From an uncultured Oscillospiraceae bacterium (GTDB taxonomy: Bacteria > Bacillota > Clostridia > Oscillospirales > Acutalibacteraceae): a stretch of 25,484 nucleotides of DNA. Shown here in pieces: positions 1-6,390 of the stretch (position 1 is its first letter; each line of letters begins with the position of its first letter). The notes beneath the pieces are model-generated. The model did not search any database. It was given only the letters and a program-made list of their open reading frames with translations, and was not told the DNA's origin. The DNA lies in assembly GCA_900543395.1 (NCBI GenBank), contig UQQT01000034.1:1-25484 (forward strand), written 5' to 3'. Both the position numbers and the translations under genes were made by a program.

Positions 1-132
1 GAAAATGAGTTCGTCAATGCAGTCCGTATATCTGCCCTGCCGTATGAGATCGTTTTTTAGCTCAACAAGGCTATGTAATATCAGTGCCCTTTCGTGACTG
101 TCTACATATAGAGGAGTGGGTATGTCTTTCAT
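1..132 (-). CDS. Partial hypothetical protein, N-terminal 44 residues
   Basis: An open frame runs from an ATG at 132 leftward off the window edge. It begins MKDIPTPLYVDSHERALI and continues without a stop. A near-perfect Shine-Dalgarno (AAGGAGG) sits about 7 bases before the ATG, which decides the start. The visible part is charged and soluble, with no membrane segment. Short proteins with this sort of N-terminus occur in integrative elements of Clostridia as far as I recall, but I cannot name a family. Its position left of a repeated junction sequence suggests it belongs to a mobile element continuing outside the window. Confidence 0.6.
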   Translation of the reverse strand, partial: MKDIPTPLYVDSHERALILHSLVELKNDLIRQGRYTDCIDELIF

Positions 133-202
133 ACGCTTGACCTCCTTGCATTTGTATTGTACCGTAGGTCGGTGTTAAGTTCCATTGTGCGATAGGCTTG
201 TC

Positions 203-394
203 CTACGCTACATTGGGAACAGCGGCGTAAATGTTGATTGTTCTGATGCTGCCACGCTTAACTACCGTTGAATGCTCTGAGAAGTCCACTTTGTTATTTT
301 CGCCGTACTTCAACACCTTGTCCGAGGTCTTTAAGCTATGTACCCAAAGCCCACAAAACGCAGGATTTTGAACTGAATTTGCGCTGTGAAACAT
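203..394 (-). CDS. Small hypothetical protein at element end (copy 1)
   Basis: A 63-residue frame whose ATG (392-394) lies inside the 23-bp direct repeat. It resembles the 68-residue frame at 5045-5251: both start MF-x-S, share a central HS-x-x-T-x-D-x-x-x-KY stretch and a C-terminal RTIN-(I/L)-YA motif, roughly one third identity by eye. The frame also reads REASE just before the Met in both copies, because that part is encoded by the repeat itself. The ribosome binding site is weak (GAGAAG in the repeat). Function unknown. Conservation at the protein level of two divergent DNA copies argues that it is a real gene, possibly a recombination accessory protein or a recombinase C-terminal remnant; neither is shown. 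Confidence 0.45.
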   Translation of the reverse strand: MFHSANSVQNPAFCGLWVHSLKTSDKVLKYGENNKVDFSEHSTVVKRGSIRTINIYAAVPNVA

Positions 395-412
395 TTCCGA
401 TGCTTCTCTGGG
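390..412. repeat. Direct repeat copy 1, putative attachment-site junction
   Basis: This 23-bp sequence (aacatttccgatgc followed by ttctctggg) is identical to 5247-5269 and in the same orientation. One mismatch outward the match continues for two more bases. To its left the two loci stay related only at the protein level (small ORFs); to its right they differ completely: here ccgaaattttc, at the other copy cotJC codons. This is what tandem integration of related elements at one site would leave, with a short GG or GGG crossover core at the right end of the repeat. Confidence 0.65.
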
Positions 413-433
413 CCGAAATTTTCAAAAATGATG

Positions 434-2173
434 TCATTCGTTAGACCCTTGCTTGAGTTTCTTGTGATTATCTGAAACCCAATGAATTGCGCATTTTTGT
501 AATTTTTCAAGCAATTCAAGGTGTTCCACATAGTTAGCATCATTTAAACATCTACGCTTATCTGTTAACCTAATTACATTATTTGCTTTTTGTTCCAATC
601 CAGTCTCTCGCTCAGTTCCGACTATGACCTGTCCATCGTCTGACAAAAACAGCTCCAAGGACTTAAATATGCTTCCTAAATTTTCGGCATCCTGTCCTTG
701 CTGGTTTGGAGTGTCAACCACATAGAAATTGAAAGGACTCTTTGCTCTATATAAATTATATAGATACAATGCTGATTGATACATATAAACCAATCGAGGT
801 GTTTCACTACCTGTACGGTCTATTATTTGCACAAAATCTCTGAGTTTAATGAATGTTTTAGAAAGATTTATCGCTTCTGCAAAAGTGCGACAATATCCTG
901 CTATATCTTCTCTTATTTCTTTTGAACGCTCTTTGGATTTCTTTTCATTTATTTTATCATCGATTATTGCTATCTTCGCAACATACGAATCAATGTCTCG
1001 TTGTAGAACTTCCAATTGAGCCTTGCAAGATTCATATATTTCATACTGTCCCTTGCTCTTATAAAAAGACGAATATGATAGAAGTTCTTGAGAATTACGA
1101 ATTTTTTGCTCGACGGATTGAATCTCTAACGAAACTTCGCTATAACTTTTTCTGAGGTCTTCCAACTTTTCTGTAGCAATAGATATACTATTTTTCAATT
1201 CATCCATAAGTTTCTCAGAATGAGCATAGTCTGAAGTTATATTTAATTGCTCATCTAATCTGTTTGAATAAACAGCACCACAAATTGGGCAGACCAACTC
1301 ATCTTTTTGAGTCATTGCAAATTCAATATCCTTTTGGGTTTCTACGAGATTGTGCTCTACCATATGCAATTTGTGCTGATTGACATATATCTCATTTTCT
1401 AAAACGGACATCTCTGCGCTATAAGAAAATTGCAGCTTTCTCATTTCTTCCGCCTTAGAAAGTAAGGATTCAATATCAGTTGTGATATCAGCAACGGATT
1501 CAATATTCTCAATTTGTGTTAGCGTAGATGTAATACGGGAGACAAAATTTTGATTGTAATTAAATTCCTTTTTCTTGTCGTCCCTTTCGAGTATGTGTTC
1601 TGCTTTTTGTGCTTGAAGTTCGTAATATGTATCGTCAAGATACCCGCACACATACTTATTTGTATGGGCTTTCCAATCTTTAATATATGCAACATTGCTG
1701 AAGGAATCGGCTATTTTTCCCCAACCTTCATCTTGGTCGATATACTGAAATCTAAATAGTAATGGTGGTGTCACATTGAATTGCTTGCCATCTTTTGAAA
1801 TGCACGGCATCTTAATACCTAAAATATTCATTAGGCAGTTGCTATATTCGTGAAAAGCTTCTGTTTCAATAATGCAAGAATAGTTATCTCTGTTACTTTC
1901 AAAAATCTGGAATTTCTTGCCTTGACGAACAATACAATAAGAGTTTTTACCATATTCAAAGAACAACAAATAAGTGGAAATTAACTTTTTCCAATCAGAT
2001 TCAATCCTTTTGCACTCGCATCCCAATGTGGTAAATATACTTTTAATAATCGAGGATTTTCCCGTTTTATTTCCACCGAGAATAATATTAAGTCCATTTT
2101 CAAAAGGAACCTCTAACGACCGAGACTCACTTTGACTGATTACTATCAGTTTTTTTATCGTTAGTCTTTTCAT
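434..2173 (-). CDS. SMC/Rad50-like ATPase of a Lamassu/ABC-three-component-type defence system
   Basis: A 579-residue protein with the architecture of a small Rad50/SMC ATPase. The N-terminal strand is followed by a Walker A motif GGNKTGKSS (about 33-41). A long charged, helical middle region (about 185-430) is interrupted by a zinc-hook motif CPICG at 295-299. The C-terminal lobe has a Walker B-like strand FYVVDTPNQQGQD (about 483-495), in which the usual Asp-Glu pair is Asp-Thr. No ordinary LSGG signature is visible. Such ATPases act as DNA sensors for a nuclease partner in Lamassu (LmuB role) and related ABC-three-component systems; here the upstream gene encodes the nuclease. A strong RBS (AGGAGG, 9 bases before the ATG) lies inside the preceding small ORF. 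It is the last gene of the operon. Function by family and context; confident of the ATPase, less of the subsystem. Confidence 0.85.
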   Translation of the reverse strand: MKRLTIKKLIVISQSESRSLEVPFENGLNIILGGNKTGKSSIIKSIFTTLGCECKRIESDWKKLISTYLLFFEYGKNSYCIVRQGKKFQIFESNRDNYSCIIETEAFHEYSNCLMNILGIKMPCISKDGKQFNVTPPLLFRFQYIDQDEGWGKIADSFSNVAYIKDWKAHTNKYVCGYLDDTYYELQAQKAEHILERDDKKKEFNYNQNFVSRITSTLTQIENIESVADITTDIESLLSKAEEMRKLQFSYSAEMSVLENEIYVNQHKLHMVEHNLVETQKDIEFAMTQKDELVCPICGAVYSNRLDEQLNITSDYAHSEKLMDELKNSISIATEKLEDLRKSYSEVSLEIQSVEQKIRNSQELLSYSSFYKSKGQYEIYESCKAQLEVLQRDIDSYVAKIAIIDDKINEKKSKERSKEIREDIAGYCRTFAEAINLSKTFIKLRDFVQIIDRTGSETPRLVYMYQSALYLYNLYRAKSPFNFYVVDTPNQQGQDAENLGSIFKSLELFLSDDGQVIVGTERETGLEQKANNVIRLTDKRRCLNDANYVEHLELLEKLQKCAIHWVSDNHKKLKQGSNE

Positions 2174-2264
2174 TTCCTTTTTCCTCCTGCTGTTTTCGTA
2201 AATTTCTAATTAAAATTTTGTACTGTTGTTCTTGTTTAACCTTATCGACTGAACTTGTGCTCAT
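2127..2264 (-). CDS. 45-codon small ORF bridging the nuclease and ATPase genes
   Basis: An ATG at 2262-2264 preceded by GAGGTG at a 7-base spacing opens a 45-codon frame ending with TGA at 2127-2129. It overlaps the last 23 bases of the nuclease gene and the first 47 of the ATPase gene, each in a different frame. The peptide starts MSTSSVDKVKQEQQYKILI, is very rich in Lys, Gln, Glu and Asn, and is predicted to be a single helix plus a disordered tail. Three-component systems of this class often have a small middle subunit between nuclease and ATPase; this may be a minimal form, or merely a translational-coupling leader for the ATPase. It is too short to classify. Confidence 0.4.
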   Translation of the reverse strand: MSTSSVDKVKQEQQYKILIRNLRKQQEEKGNEKTNDKKTDSNQSK

Positions 2265-3336
2265 AATACAACACCTCAACTAACGATTTATCAAGAGAAT
2301 CTGATATGAGACTGCGATTTCGTAATTCTTGAATGCATAAATTATTTAATTCATCGCTTACTCCATTCGTCTCACTTAATTTGCAATATGTAGAGACCAC
2401 TTTTCTCAATGCCACAACAATTTCTTGATATTTTACATCATTAACATCGAGCCATCTCGCATCATGAAGTGTTTTTGCTGCTATTATACGATTAACATCT
2501 TTGTCCGACAGCGATTGCGTAACCAAGTAATTGCGAAATGTATCATAATTTCCGCCGCTTTTTATATTATCATCAATTTTCTTGCCTACTTGAGCTACAT
2601 CTACACCTTTTTTCTCAACTAATCTTCTCATACTAATGGGCACTCTAATTTTTTCTTTGCTCTTTTTTCTTACGTCATTTAACAACTGCTGAAAAATAAG
2701 ATTTGCAGTATTTAACGGAATATTTTTGTCTGCCAAGTGATTAAAAAATTTGCCCATAGTTTGAGATTCATAAGTTGTTAGTTGTAATTCTGATTTATGA
2801 ACAAATGTGTTCTGGATGAATTCTTCAAAGACTGAATCAAAATTGCTCGGCATATCATCAGAGAATTCTTCTTTGATGCGGTCTTTGATTTTTTTATATA
2901 GTTTTATATTCTCTGTTTGAAGACTTTTTCCGTCTTCAACATACGACTGCCATAATAAAACATCATTATCGAAGTCATTGTTTGATACAAAGTGACAGTG
3001 CGAGCATTCGGAACCAAAAAACAAATAGTTATAGAAAATAAAACCTAAAAATGACTTTTTGTATACACCTGTTTTTTTCTTCTCCCTTTTAGACATTTCC
3101 GCAATAGTCCAGTCAGAAGAGTCTTCTTTTGTTTTTATCTGAAAAAATTGGTACTGCTGATTACTGGGAGAAAACTCAGCCATATCATCATGGAATTCAC
3201 AAAAAACTATACACTCCGCATCCTCTTGTAGTCTTCCTATAATATGACATACTATCCAATGGACTTGATATTCGAATCTGTTATAGGAGTCTGAGCCTGC
3301 TTGCTCACGTTGTTCGGTTGTAAGCACTTTACTCAT
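2242..3336 (-). CDS. Cap4/DUF4297-type DNA endonuclease-like effector (Lamassu LmuA-like)
   Basis: A 364-residue protein. The N-terminal ~80 residues show the restriction-endonuclease-fold pattern of Cap4/DUF4297 proteins: NRFEYQ (19-24), then CEFHDD (46-51), then a Q-I-K triad (66-68), matching E...D...(Q/E)xK catalytic spacing. The remainder (about 100-364) is helical and charged and would be the sensing or ATPase-binding part. In CBASS, Cap4 nucleases carry a SAVED domain; I see no sign of one, and the neighbouring SMC-like ATPase instead points to Lamassu/ABC-three-component organisation. The ATG overlaps the abiEii stop as ATGA, with AAGGAG 10 bases upstream, so the two are translationally coupled. 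Nuclease call is by motif; activity is inferred. Confidence 0.75.
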   Translation of the reverse strand: MSKVLTTEQREQAGSDSYNRFEYQVHWIVCHIIGRLQEDAECIVFCEFHDDMAEFSPSNQQYQFFQIKTKEDSSDWTIAEMSKREKKKTGVYKKSFLGFIFYNYLFFGSECSHCHFVSNNDFDNDVLLWQSYVEDGKSLQTENIKLYKKIKDRIKEEFSDDMPSNFDSVFEEFIQNTFVHKSELQLTTYESQTMGKFFNHLADKNIPLNTANLIFQQLLNDVRKKSKEKIRVPISMRRLVEKKGVDVAQVGKKIDDNIKSGGNYDTFRNYLVTQSLSDKDVNRIIAAKTLHDARWLDVNDVKYQEIVVALRKVVSTYCKLSETNGVSDELNNLCIQELRNRSLISDSLDKSLVEVLYYEHKFSR

Positions 3337-4250
3337 AAATCGGAACTCCTTTCGTTCTTAATCCAGTTCAAATCAACTTTCCACTGTTTTTGCCATTCAT
3401 TCTCATTGACTATCGCATCAAACACAGGCTCAAGGAAAGTCTGGATTTCAGCAATGACAAGCGGAAACTCAAGTGTATCATCTTTTATTGTTTTCAAAAA
3501 GTACTTCCAACGCTTTTGCATATCTTCGTCATCGGCAAGTGAAACAACCCGCTTAAAGCTGTCTCTATCGTAAGGAGTGCCACGCCGCTGCAGGGTGCTT
3601 AAGATAGCGGATTGCAATCTTCCTCCGTCAAAATTGAATGTCCTTGAAAGATAATAAATATCGTAAAAATCTTTCATTCTTCCTGTCAGCTCAAAGCGCT
3701 GCAATATAGCATCAAACTTCTCGGCAATGGTGCTTTCAAGTGAATAAGTTTTGATTATTGGTGCCTCAAACTCTGGAAGTTGCGTATTGATTGTGCGTTC
3801 TTCAGCACGGGGGAATATAATATCACCCACACCAATGTCAATGTTGAATGGCACACGCACATTCTTTATTTGAGCAATAATTTGTGTACTGATACCGTGA
3901 TATTTTCTTTGTGGAGAAATTTCCTCAAATCCTTTTGCCCGCATTTCTATATAATCGTTGCCTGTTGGCGTGTTAATAATTTTACCAATCAAATCTTTTA
4001 TATCTTCTATAGAATTAGGGTATCCACGGAGCAGAAAATCGACATCAATAGTAGCTCTGCTTTCAAAGTTGGTTAAGGTATAAATAAACAGCCCACCTTT
4101 GAGTATCAGCGTATCTTCATACTCCGATTTTGATAACTTTCTCAGAAATTCTTCTTGAACAAAAAGCTGTAGGCATTGCTGATAACTGATACCCGAAGCT
4201 TTTGCCTTATTTCTGAGCTTTGCCAAAACGGAAGCTGCTTTATCTGCCAT
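3333..4250 (-). CDS. abiEii: AbiEii-type nucleotidyltransferase toxin
   Basis: A 305-residue protein from an ATG at 4250. It shows the motifs of the AbiEii/AbiGii (DUF1814) nucleotidyltransferase family: LKGG at 50-53, R-A-T-I-D-V-D-F around 65-72 with the two metal-binding aspartates, and later the KxxD-type stretch R-M-K-D-F-Y-D-I-Y. Family members are the toxins of type IV toxin-antitoxin systems that halt growth, in studied cases by modifying tRNA ends, and give phage abortive infection. The ATG forms TAATG with the abiEi stop and has AGGAG 10 bases upstream; a GTG nine bases earlier is in frame but sits directly against that SD. Its own stop overlaps the nuclease start. All key motif residues are present, so it should be active. 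Confidence 0.9.
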   Translation of the reverse strand: MADKAASVLAKLRNKAKASGISYQQCLQLFVQEEFLRKLSKSEYEDTLILKGGLFIYTLTNFESRATIDVDFLLRGYPNSIEDIKDLIGKIINTPTGNDYIEMRAKGFEEISPQRKYHGISTQIIAQIKNVRVPFNIDIGVGDIIFPRAEERTINTQLPEFEAPIIKTYSLESTIAEKFDAILQRFELTGRMKDFYDIYYLSRTFNFDGGRLQSAILSTLQRRGTPYDRDSFKRVVSLADDEDMQKRWKYFLKTIKDDTLEFPLVIAEIQTFLEPVFDAIVNENEWQKQWKVDLNWIKNERSSDL

Positions 4251-4858
4251 TACAACCACACTCCTATCAGTTCTTTTACCTTTTTCTGCACACGCAGCTT
4301 CTTAGAATACATCATAAGATTGGGGATATTTTTTTTCGGGTCATTAACATATCCCTGTATTGCTTTATTGAAAATTTCCTTATCCATTTTACTCATATTT
4401 TTTAGAACATCACATATCGTCCTGTCACGGTCATAAATTCGGACTTTTGTAAAATCGATTTTACCGGTTGTTTCGCCAAGCGTAACCAACTCTGGCTCAA
4501 TGCGATATGCTTTAATAAATGGATACTCTATGTTAGTTCGCAATTTTGAAACATTCCTATCTATTGCAAAACTCCATTCAGCAGGGTTTCTATCGCTATA
4601 CTTGTAATAAAACAGCGCCGTTTCCATGCAAAGAACAGCATCTGGAAACAATGTGTTGATAATAACTATTTCTTTGGTTTCACAGCTTTCAATCCAATGA
4701 TAATAACCGCGTCTAATTCTTTCAATATAGCCTTCATCCAAAAGTTGTTTAATGTCGGCATAATATAGCTTGGCTTTAAGAATTTCAGCAGTAGACATCA
4801 CATAATGATGTTGCTCAAAAATCTTTCTCACCACTTTAATATCATTTTCACGCAGCAT
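4250..4858 (-). CDS. abiEi: AbiEi-type antitoxin / transcriptional regulator
   Basis: A 202-residue protein starting MLRENDIKVVRKIFEQHHYV. The N-terminal ~60 residues form a winged helix typical of AbiEi antitoxins (ILKAKLYYADIKQLLDEGYIERIRRGYYHW), followed by the AbiEi core (TLFPDAVLCMETALFYY). In characterised systems AbiEi counteracts AbiEii and represses its own operon by binding inverted repeats at the promoter. A perfect 20-bp inverted repeat overlapping the -35 box lies about 85 bases upstream. I take the ATG at 4858 because AGAGGTG lies six bases before it; an in-frame TTG at 4885 has no such site. First gene of the defence operon. Confidence 0.88.
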   Translation of the reverse strand: MLRENDIKVVRKIFEQHHYVMSTAEILKAKLYYADIKQLLDEGYIERIRRGYYHWIESCETKEIVIINTLFPDAVLCMETALFYYKYSDRNPAEWSFAIDRNVSKLRTNIEYPFIKAYRIEPELVTLGETTGKIDFTKVRIYDRDRTICDVLKNMSKMDKEIFNKAIQGYVNDPKKNIPNLMMYSKKLRVQKKVKELIGVWL

Positions 4859-4917
4859 TCGCACACCTCTATTTAATTGCCTCAAATTCGTTAATCGGTC
4901 GGGTACTTTACTATATT

Positions 4918-4947
4918 ATTATATACTATTTTCATATAGAAAGTCAA
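4918..4947 (-). promoter_or_regulatory. Sigma-A-type promoter of the abiE/nuclease/ATPase operon
   Basis: On the minus strand TTGACT (4947-4942) and a perfect TATAAT (4923-4918) are separated by 18 bases. Transcription would begin near 4911, leaving a leader of about 50 bases before the abiEi ATG. The -35 hexamer overlaps the left edge of the inverted repeat at 4944-4995, so a bound repressor would block polymerase. No other good promoter is visible between the downstream genes, all of which overlap. Confidence 0.7.
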
Positions 4948-4995
4948 TAGCGAACTACCCACTTGTTTGTTTTTGAGTGGGTAGTTCGCTATTGA
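4944..4995. repeat. Perfect 20-bp inverted repeat, candidate AbiEi operator
   Basis: The arms 4944-4963 and 4976-4995 are exact reverse complements (tcaatagcgaactacccact and its complement) around a 12-base T/G-rich spacer. The repeat sits immediately upstream of the operon and covers part of the -35 box. AbiEi antitoxins are known to bind paired inverted repeats of about this length at their own promoters. A transcription terminator is less likely because neither strand has a T-run right after the stem and no gene ends next to it. Confidence 0.65.
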
Positions 4996-5044
4996 TAAGG
5001 TGGGTGGCTTGTCCACAATTGAAGCATATGGGGCTGATATTGAA

Positions 5045-5251
5045 TTAGACAGCAACTTGAAATTTTGTTGAAGCGATAGCGTATAGATTTATAGTCCGTT
5101 CTATCTCTCCAACCTCGATAGAATAAGGCTTTTCGGCACTTTTACCATTGTCAGAATCGTCGTATTTTTTAATTCTGTCGAGTGTCGAAAAGCTATGTAT
5201 CTTAAAGCCAAAGACCTCACGCTTGTCCTCGTATTTGATACTTTGGAACAT
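5045..5251 (-). CDS. Small hypothetical protein at element end (copy 2)
   Basis: A 68-residue frame whose ATG (5249-5251) lies in the second copy of the 23-bp repeat, exactly as in its relative at 203-394. Shared features are MF-x-S at the start, G-F-x-I-H-S-x-x-T-x-D near residue 17, KY near residue 29 and RTINLYA near the end. It reads away from the cotJC remnant and toward the operon promoter. No known family recognised, no signal peptide or membrane helix. Being the only shared gene at the ends of both elements, it may act in integration or excision, but this is inference. Confidence 0.45.
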   Translation of the reverse strand: MFQSIKYEDKREVFGFKIHSFSTLDRIKKYDDSDNGKSAEKPYSIEVGEIERTINLYAIASTKFQVAV

Positions 5252-5269
5252 TTCCGATGCTTCTCTGGG
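5247..5269. repeat. Direct repeat copy 2, junction between element and cotJC
   Basis: Identical over 23 bp to 390-412 and in the same orientation. The repeat runs straight into the cotJC reading frame: the GGG at its end supplies the first bases of the Gly codon of the conserved G-T-E-E-L-G-H motif. The residues just before (D-A-S-L) do not match the usual D-I that precedes this motif in CotJC proteins, so the host sequence starts at or next to the GG. Confidence 0.65.
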
Positions 5270-5681
5270 AACCGAGGAGCTCGGGCATTTTGAGATGATT
5301 GGAGCTATGGTTTATCAGCTTACGCGTAATCTTTCGATTGAAGAGATAAAAAAGTCCGGATTCGATAAATATTTTGTCGACCATACAACCGGAATCTATC
5401 CTATAGCGGCAAGCTCGACACCTTACTCCGTTCAGACATTCCAGTCCAAAGGCGACGTTATCGCCGATTTGTCGGAGGATTTGGCTGCCGAACAGAAAGC
5501 AAGGGTTACATACGATAATATTTTAAGACTTATCGACGACCCGGATATCATAGAGCCTATCAAATTCTTACGCGAACGCGAAATCGTACATTTTCAGCGT
5601 TTCGGCGAGGGATTGAGACTCACGACGGACAAATTAAACGAAAAGAATTTCTACGCATTTAACCCTTCGTTTGATAAGTAA
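5268..5681 (+). pseudogene. cotJC: cotJC 3' fragment, Mn-catalase-like spore coat protein, interrupted by the element
   Basis: The 137 codons from GTEELGHFEMIGAMVYQLTR to NFYAFNPSFDK are the C-terminal two thirds of CotJC, a manganese-catalase-fold spore coat protein. Metal-ligand features of the family are retained: E-E-L-G-H near the start, and E-x-x-H in REREIVHFQRF. The N-terminal ~55 residues, which hold the first helices and metal ligands, are missing and presumably lie beyond the left end of the accessory DNA. The reading frame is intact through its stop and shows no decay, so the insertion is recent or reversible. An in-frame ATG at 5148 would give a chimeric protein starting in element DNA; I do not regard it as a real start. 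Confidence 0.85.
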
Positions 5682-5690
5682 AATATGATA

Positions 5691-5740
5691 AAAAGCTGTA
5701 ATTCGTTCCGCCTGTTAACGGTTTGAATTACGGCTTTTTT
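5691..5740 (+). terminator. Rho-independent terminator of cotJC
   Basis: Ten bases after the cotJC stop, agctgtaattc (5694-5704) pairs with gaattacggct (5725-5735), one G-U pair, and is followed by a run of T. Confidence 0.8.
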
Positions 5741-5887
5741 ACATAAATATTTTATTCAAATATTAATCAAGAAGATAGCAATTCGTCAATTTTGTTTTCT
5801 AAATCATCTTTATATTTATTGAAAAAAGAAACAGGAAGCCTTAATTCGATCCATAGTTTTGCAATTATGCCTATTTTATCTCTTTTA

Positions 5888-6358
5888 TCATTTATAATGT
5901 CTTTCTTTACGTAGGACAAAAAAAACCGCCAACATACTCAACAATTGAATAATATTGTCATTCTCCATTTCTGAATCGTTATTTACAATATCTAAAAAAT
6001 AATCATTGTAAAATTTTTTTAATTCATTGTACATTCGCATTGTTTTTATTGAACCATAAGTTGAAACATAACCTGTTAATCTATATAATCTTTCAGCAAC
6101 ATTTGAACTTTTAGCAAACTCACCGCTTCTATGCTCATAAATATCATACGGAAAAATAGCAGGTGGTTTCAAATGTTGTTTTAAAATCAACTGTAAAATT
6201 TCAGTAACATCATATTCAATTGATTTGTAATTATCCCAATATTGTTCTAACAGTCTTTTTGAAACTTCTCTTTTTACGTTAAGTTTATTAAGGATTATTG
6301 TTATAATAAATCCAATAACTGATACTAATGAAGGTACTATTACCTCTAAACATTCCAA
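5888..6358 (-). CDS. Small membrane-anchored hypothetical protein, probably frameshifted near the end
   Basis: A 156-residue frame. Residues 5-24 (EVIVPSLVSVIGFIITIILN) form one N-terminal membrane helix; the rest is a charged helical domain on one side of the membrane. No family recognised; the layout resembles small DUF4760-like or phage-exclusion-type proteins only in a general way. The frame ends shortly after a run of eight T (minus strand; A at 5918-5925). Dropping one T continues the reading for about 40 more residues (…LSYVKKDIINDKRDKIG…) to a stop at 5767-5769, giving about 196 residues of natural-looking sequence. The region is very AT-rich compared with the flanking genes, suggesting transfer. 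Confidence 0.6.
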   Translation of the reverse strand: MECLEVIVPSLVSVIGFIITIILNKLNVKREVSKRLLEQYWDNYKSIEYDVTEILQLILKQHLKPPAIFPYDIYEHRSGEFAKSSNVAERLYRLTGYVSTYGSIKTMRMYNELKKFYNDYFLDIVNNDSEMENDNIIQLLSMLAVFFVLRKERHYK

Positions 6359-6390
6359 ACTGTTTCACCTCATTGAATTTGCAATTCTTT

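Larger units (their letters stand above)
413..5269. mobile_element. Putative non-autonomous integrated defence element inside cotJC
   Basis: The stretch between the two 23-bp direct repeats is about 4.86 kb. It holds a five-ORF minus-strand defence operon and one small terminal ORF, and it ends exactly where cotJC coding sequence begins. It looks more AT-rich than the flanking chromosomal genes. I find no integrase, transposase, relaxase or replication gene inside it, so it would need a recombinase from elsewhere, most simply from the related element to its left, of which only the end is visible. The term cis-mobilizable element would fit. The limits are inferred from the repeats and cotJC, not from a known family. 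Confidence 0.55.

Noticed and set aside
4944..4995. The inverted repeat as a transcription terminator
   Set aside because: No T-run directly follows the stem on either strand and no gene ends beside it; it instead overlaps a promoter.
203..5251. Small terminal ORFs as C-terminal pieces of a large serine recombinase
   Set aside because: The ending resembles such proteins only loosely, and no catalytic or zinc-ribbon domain is visible.
5148..5681. A 177-codon open frame that would make an element-cotJC chimeric protein
   Set aside because: Its first 40 codons are antisense to the small ORF at 5045-5251, there is no RBS at the ATG, and the residues before GTEELGH do not resemble CotJC.
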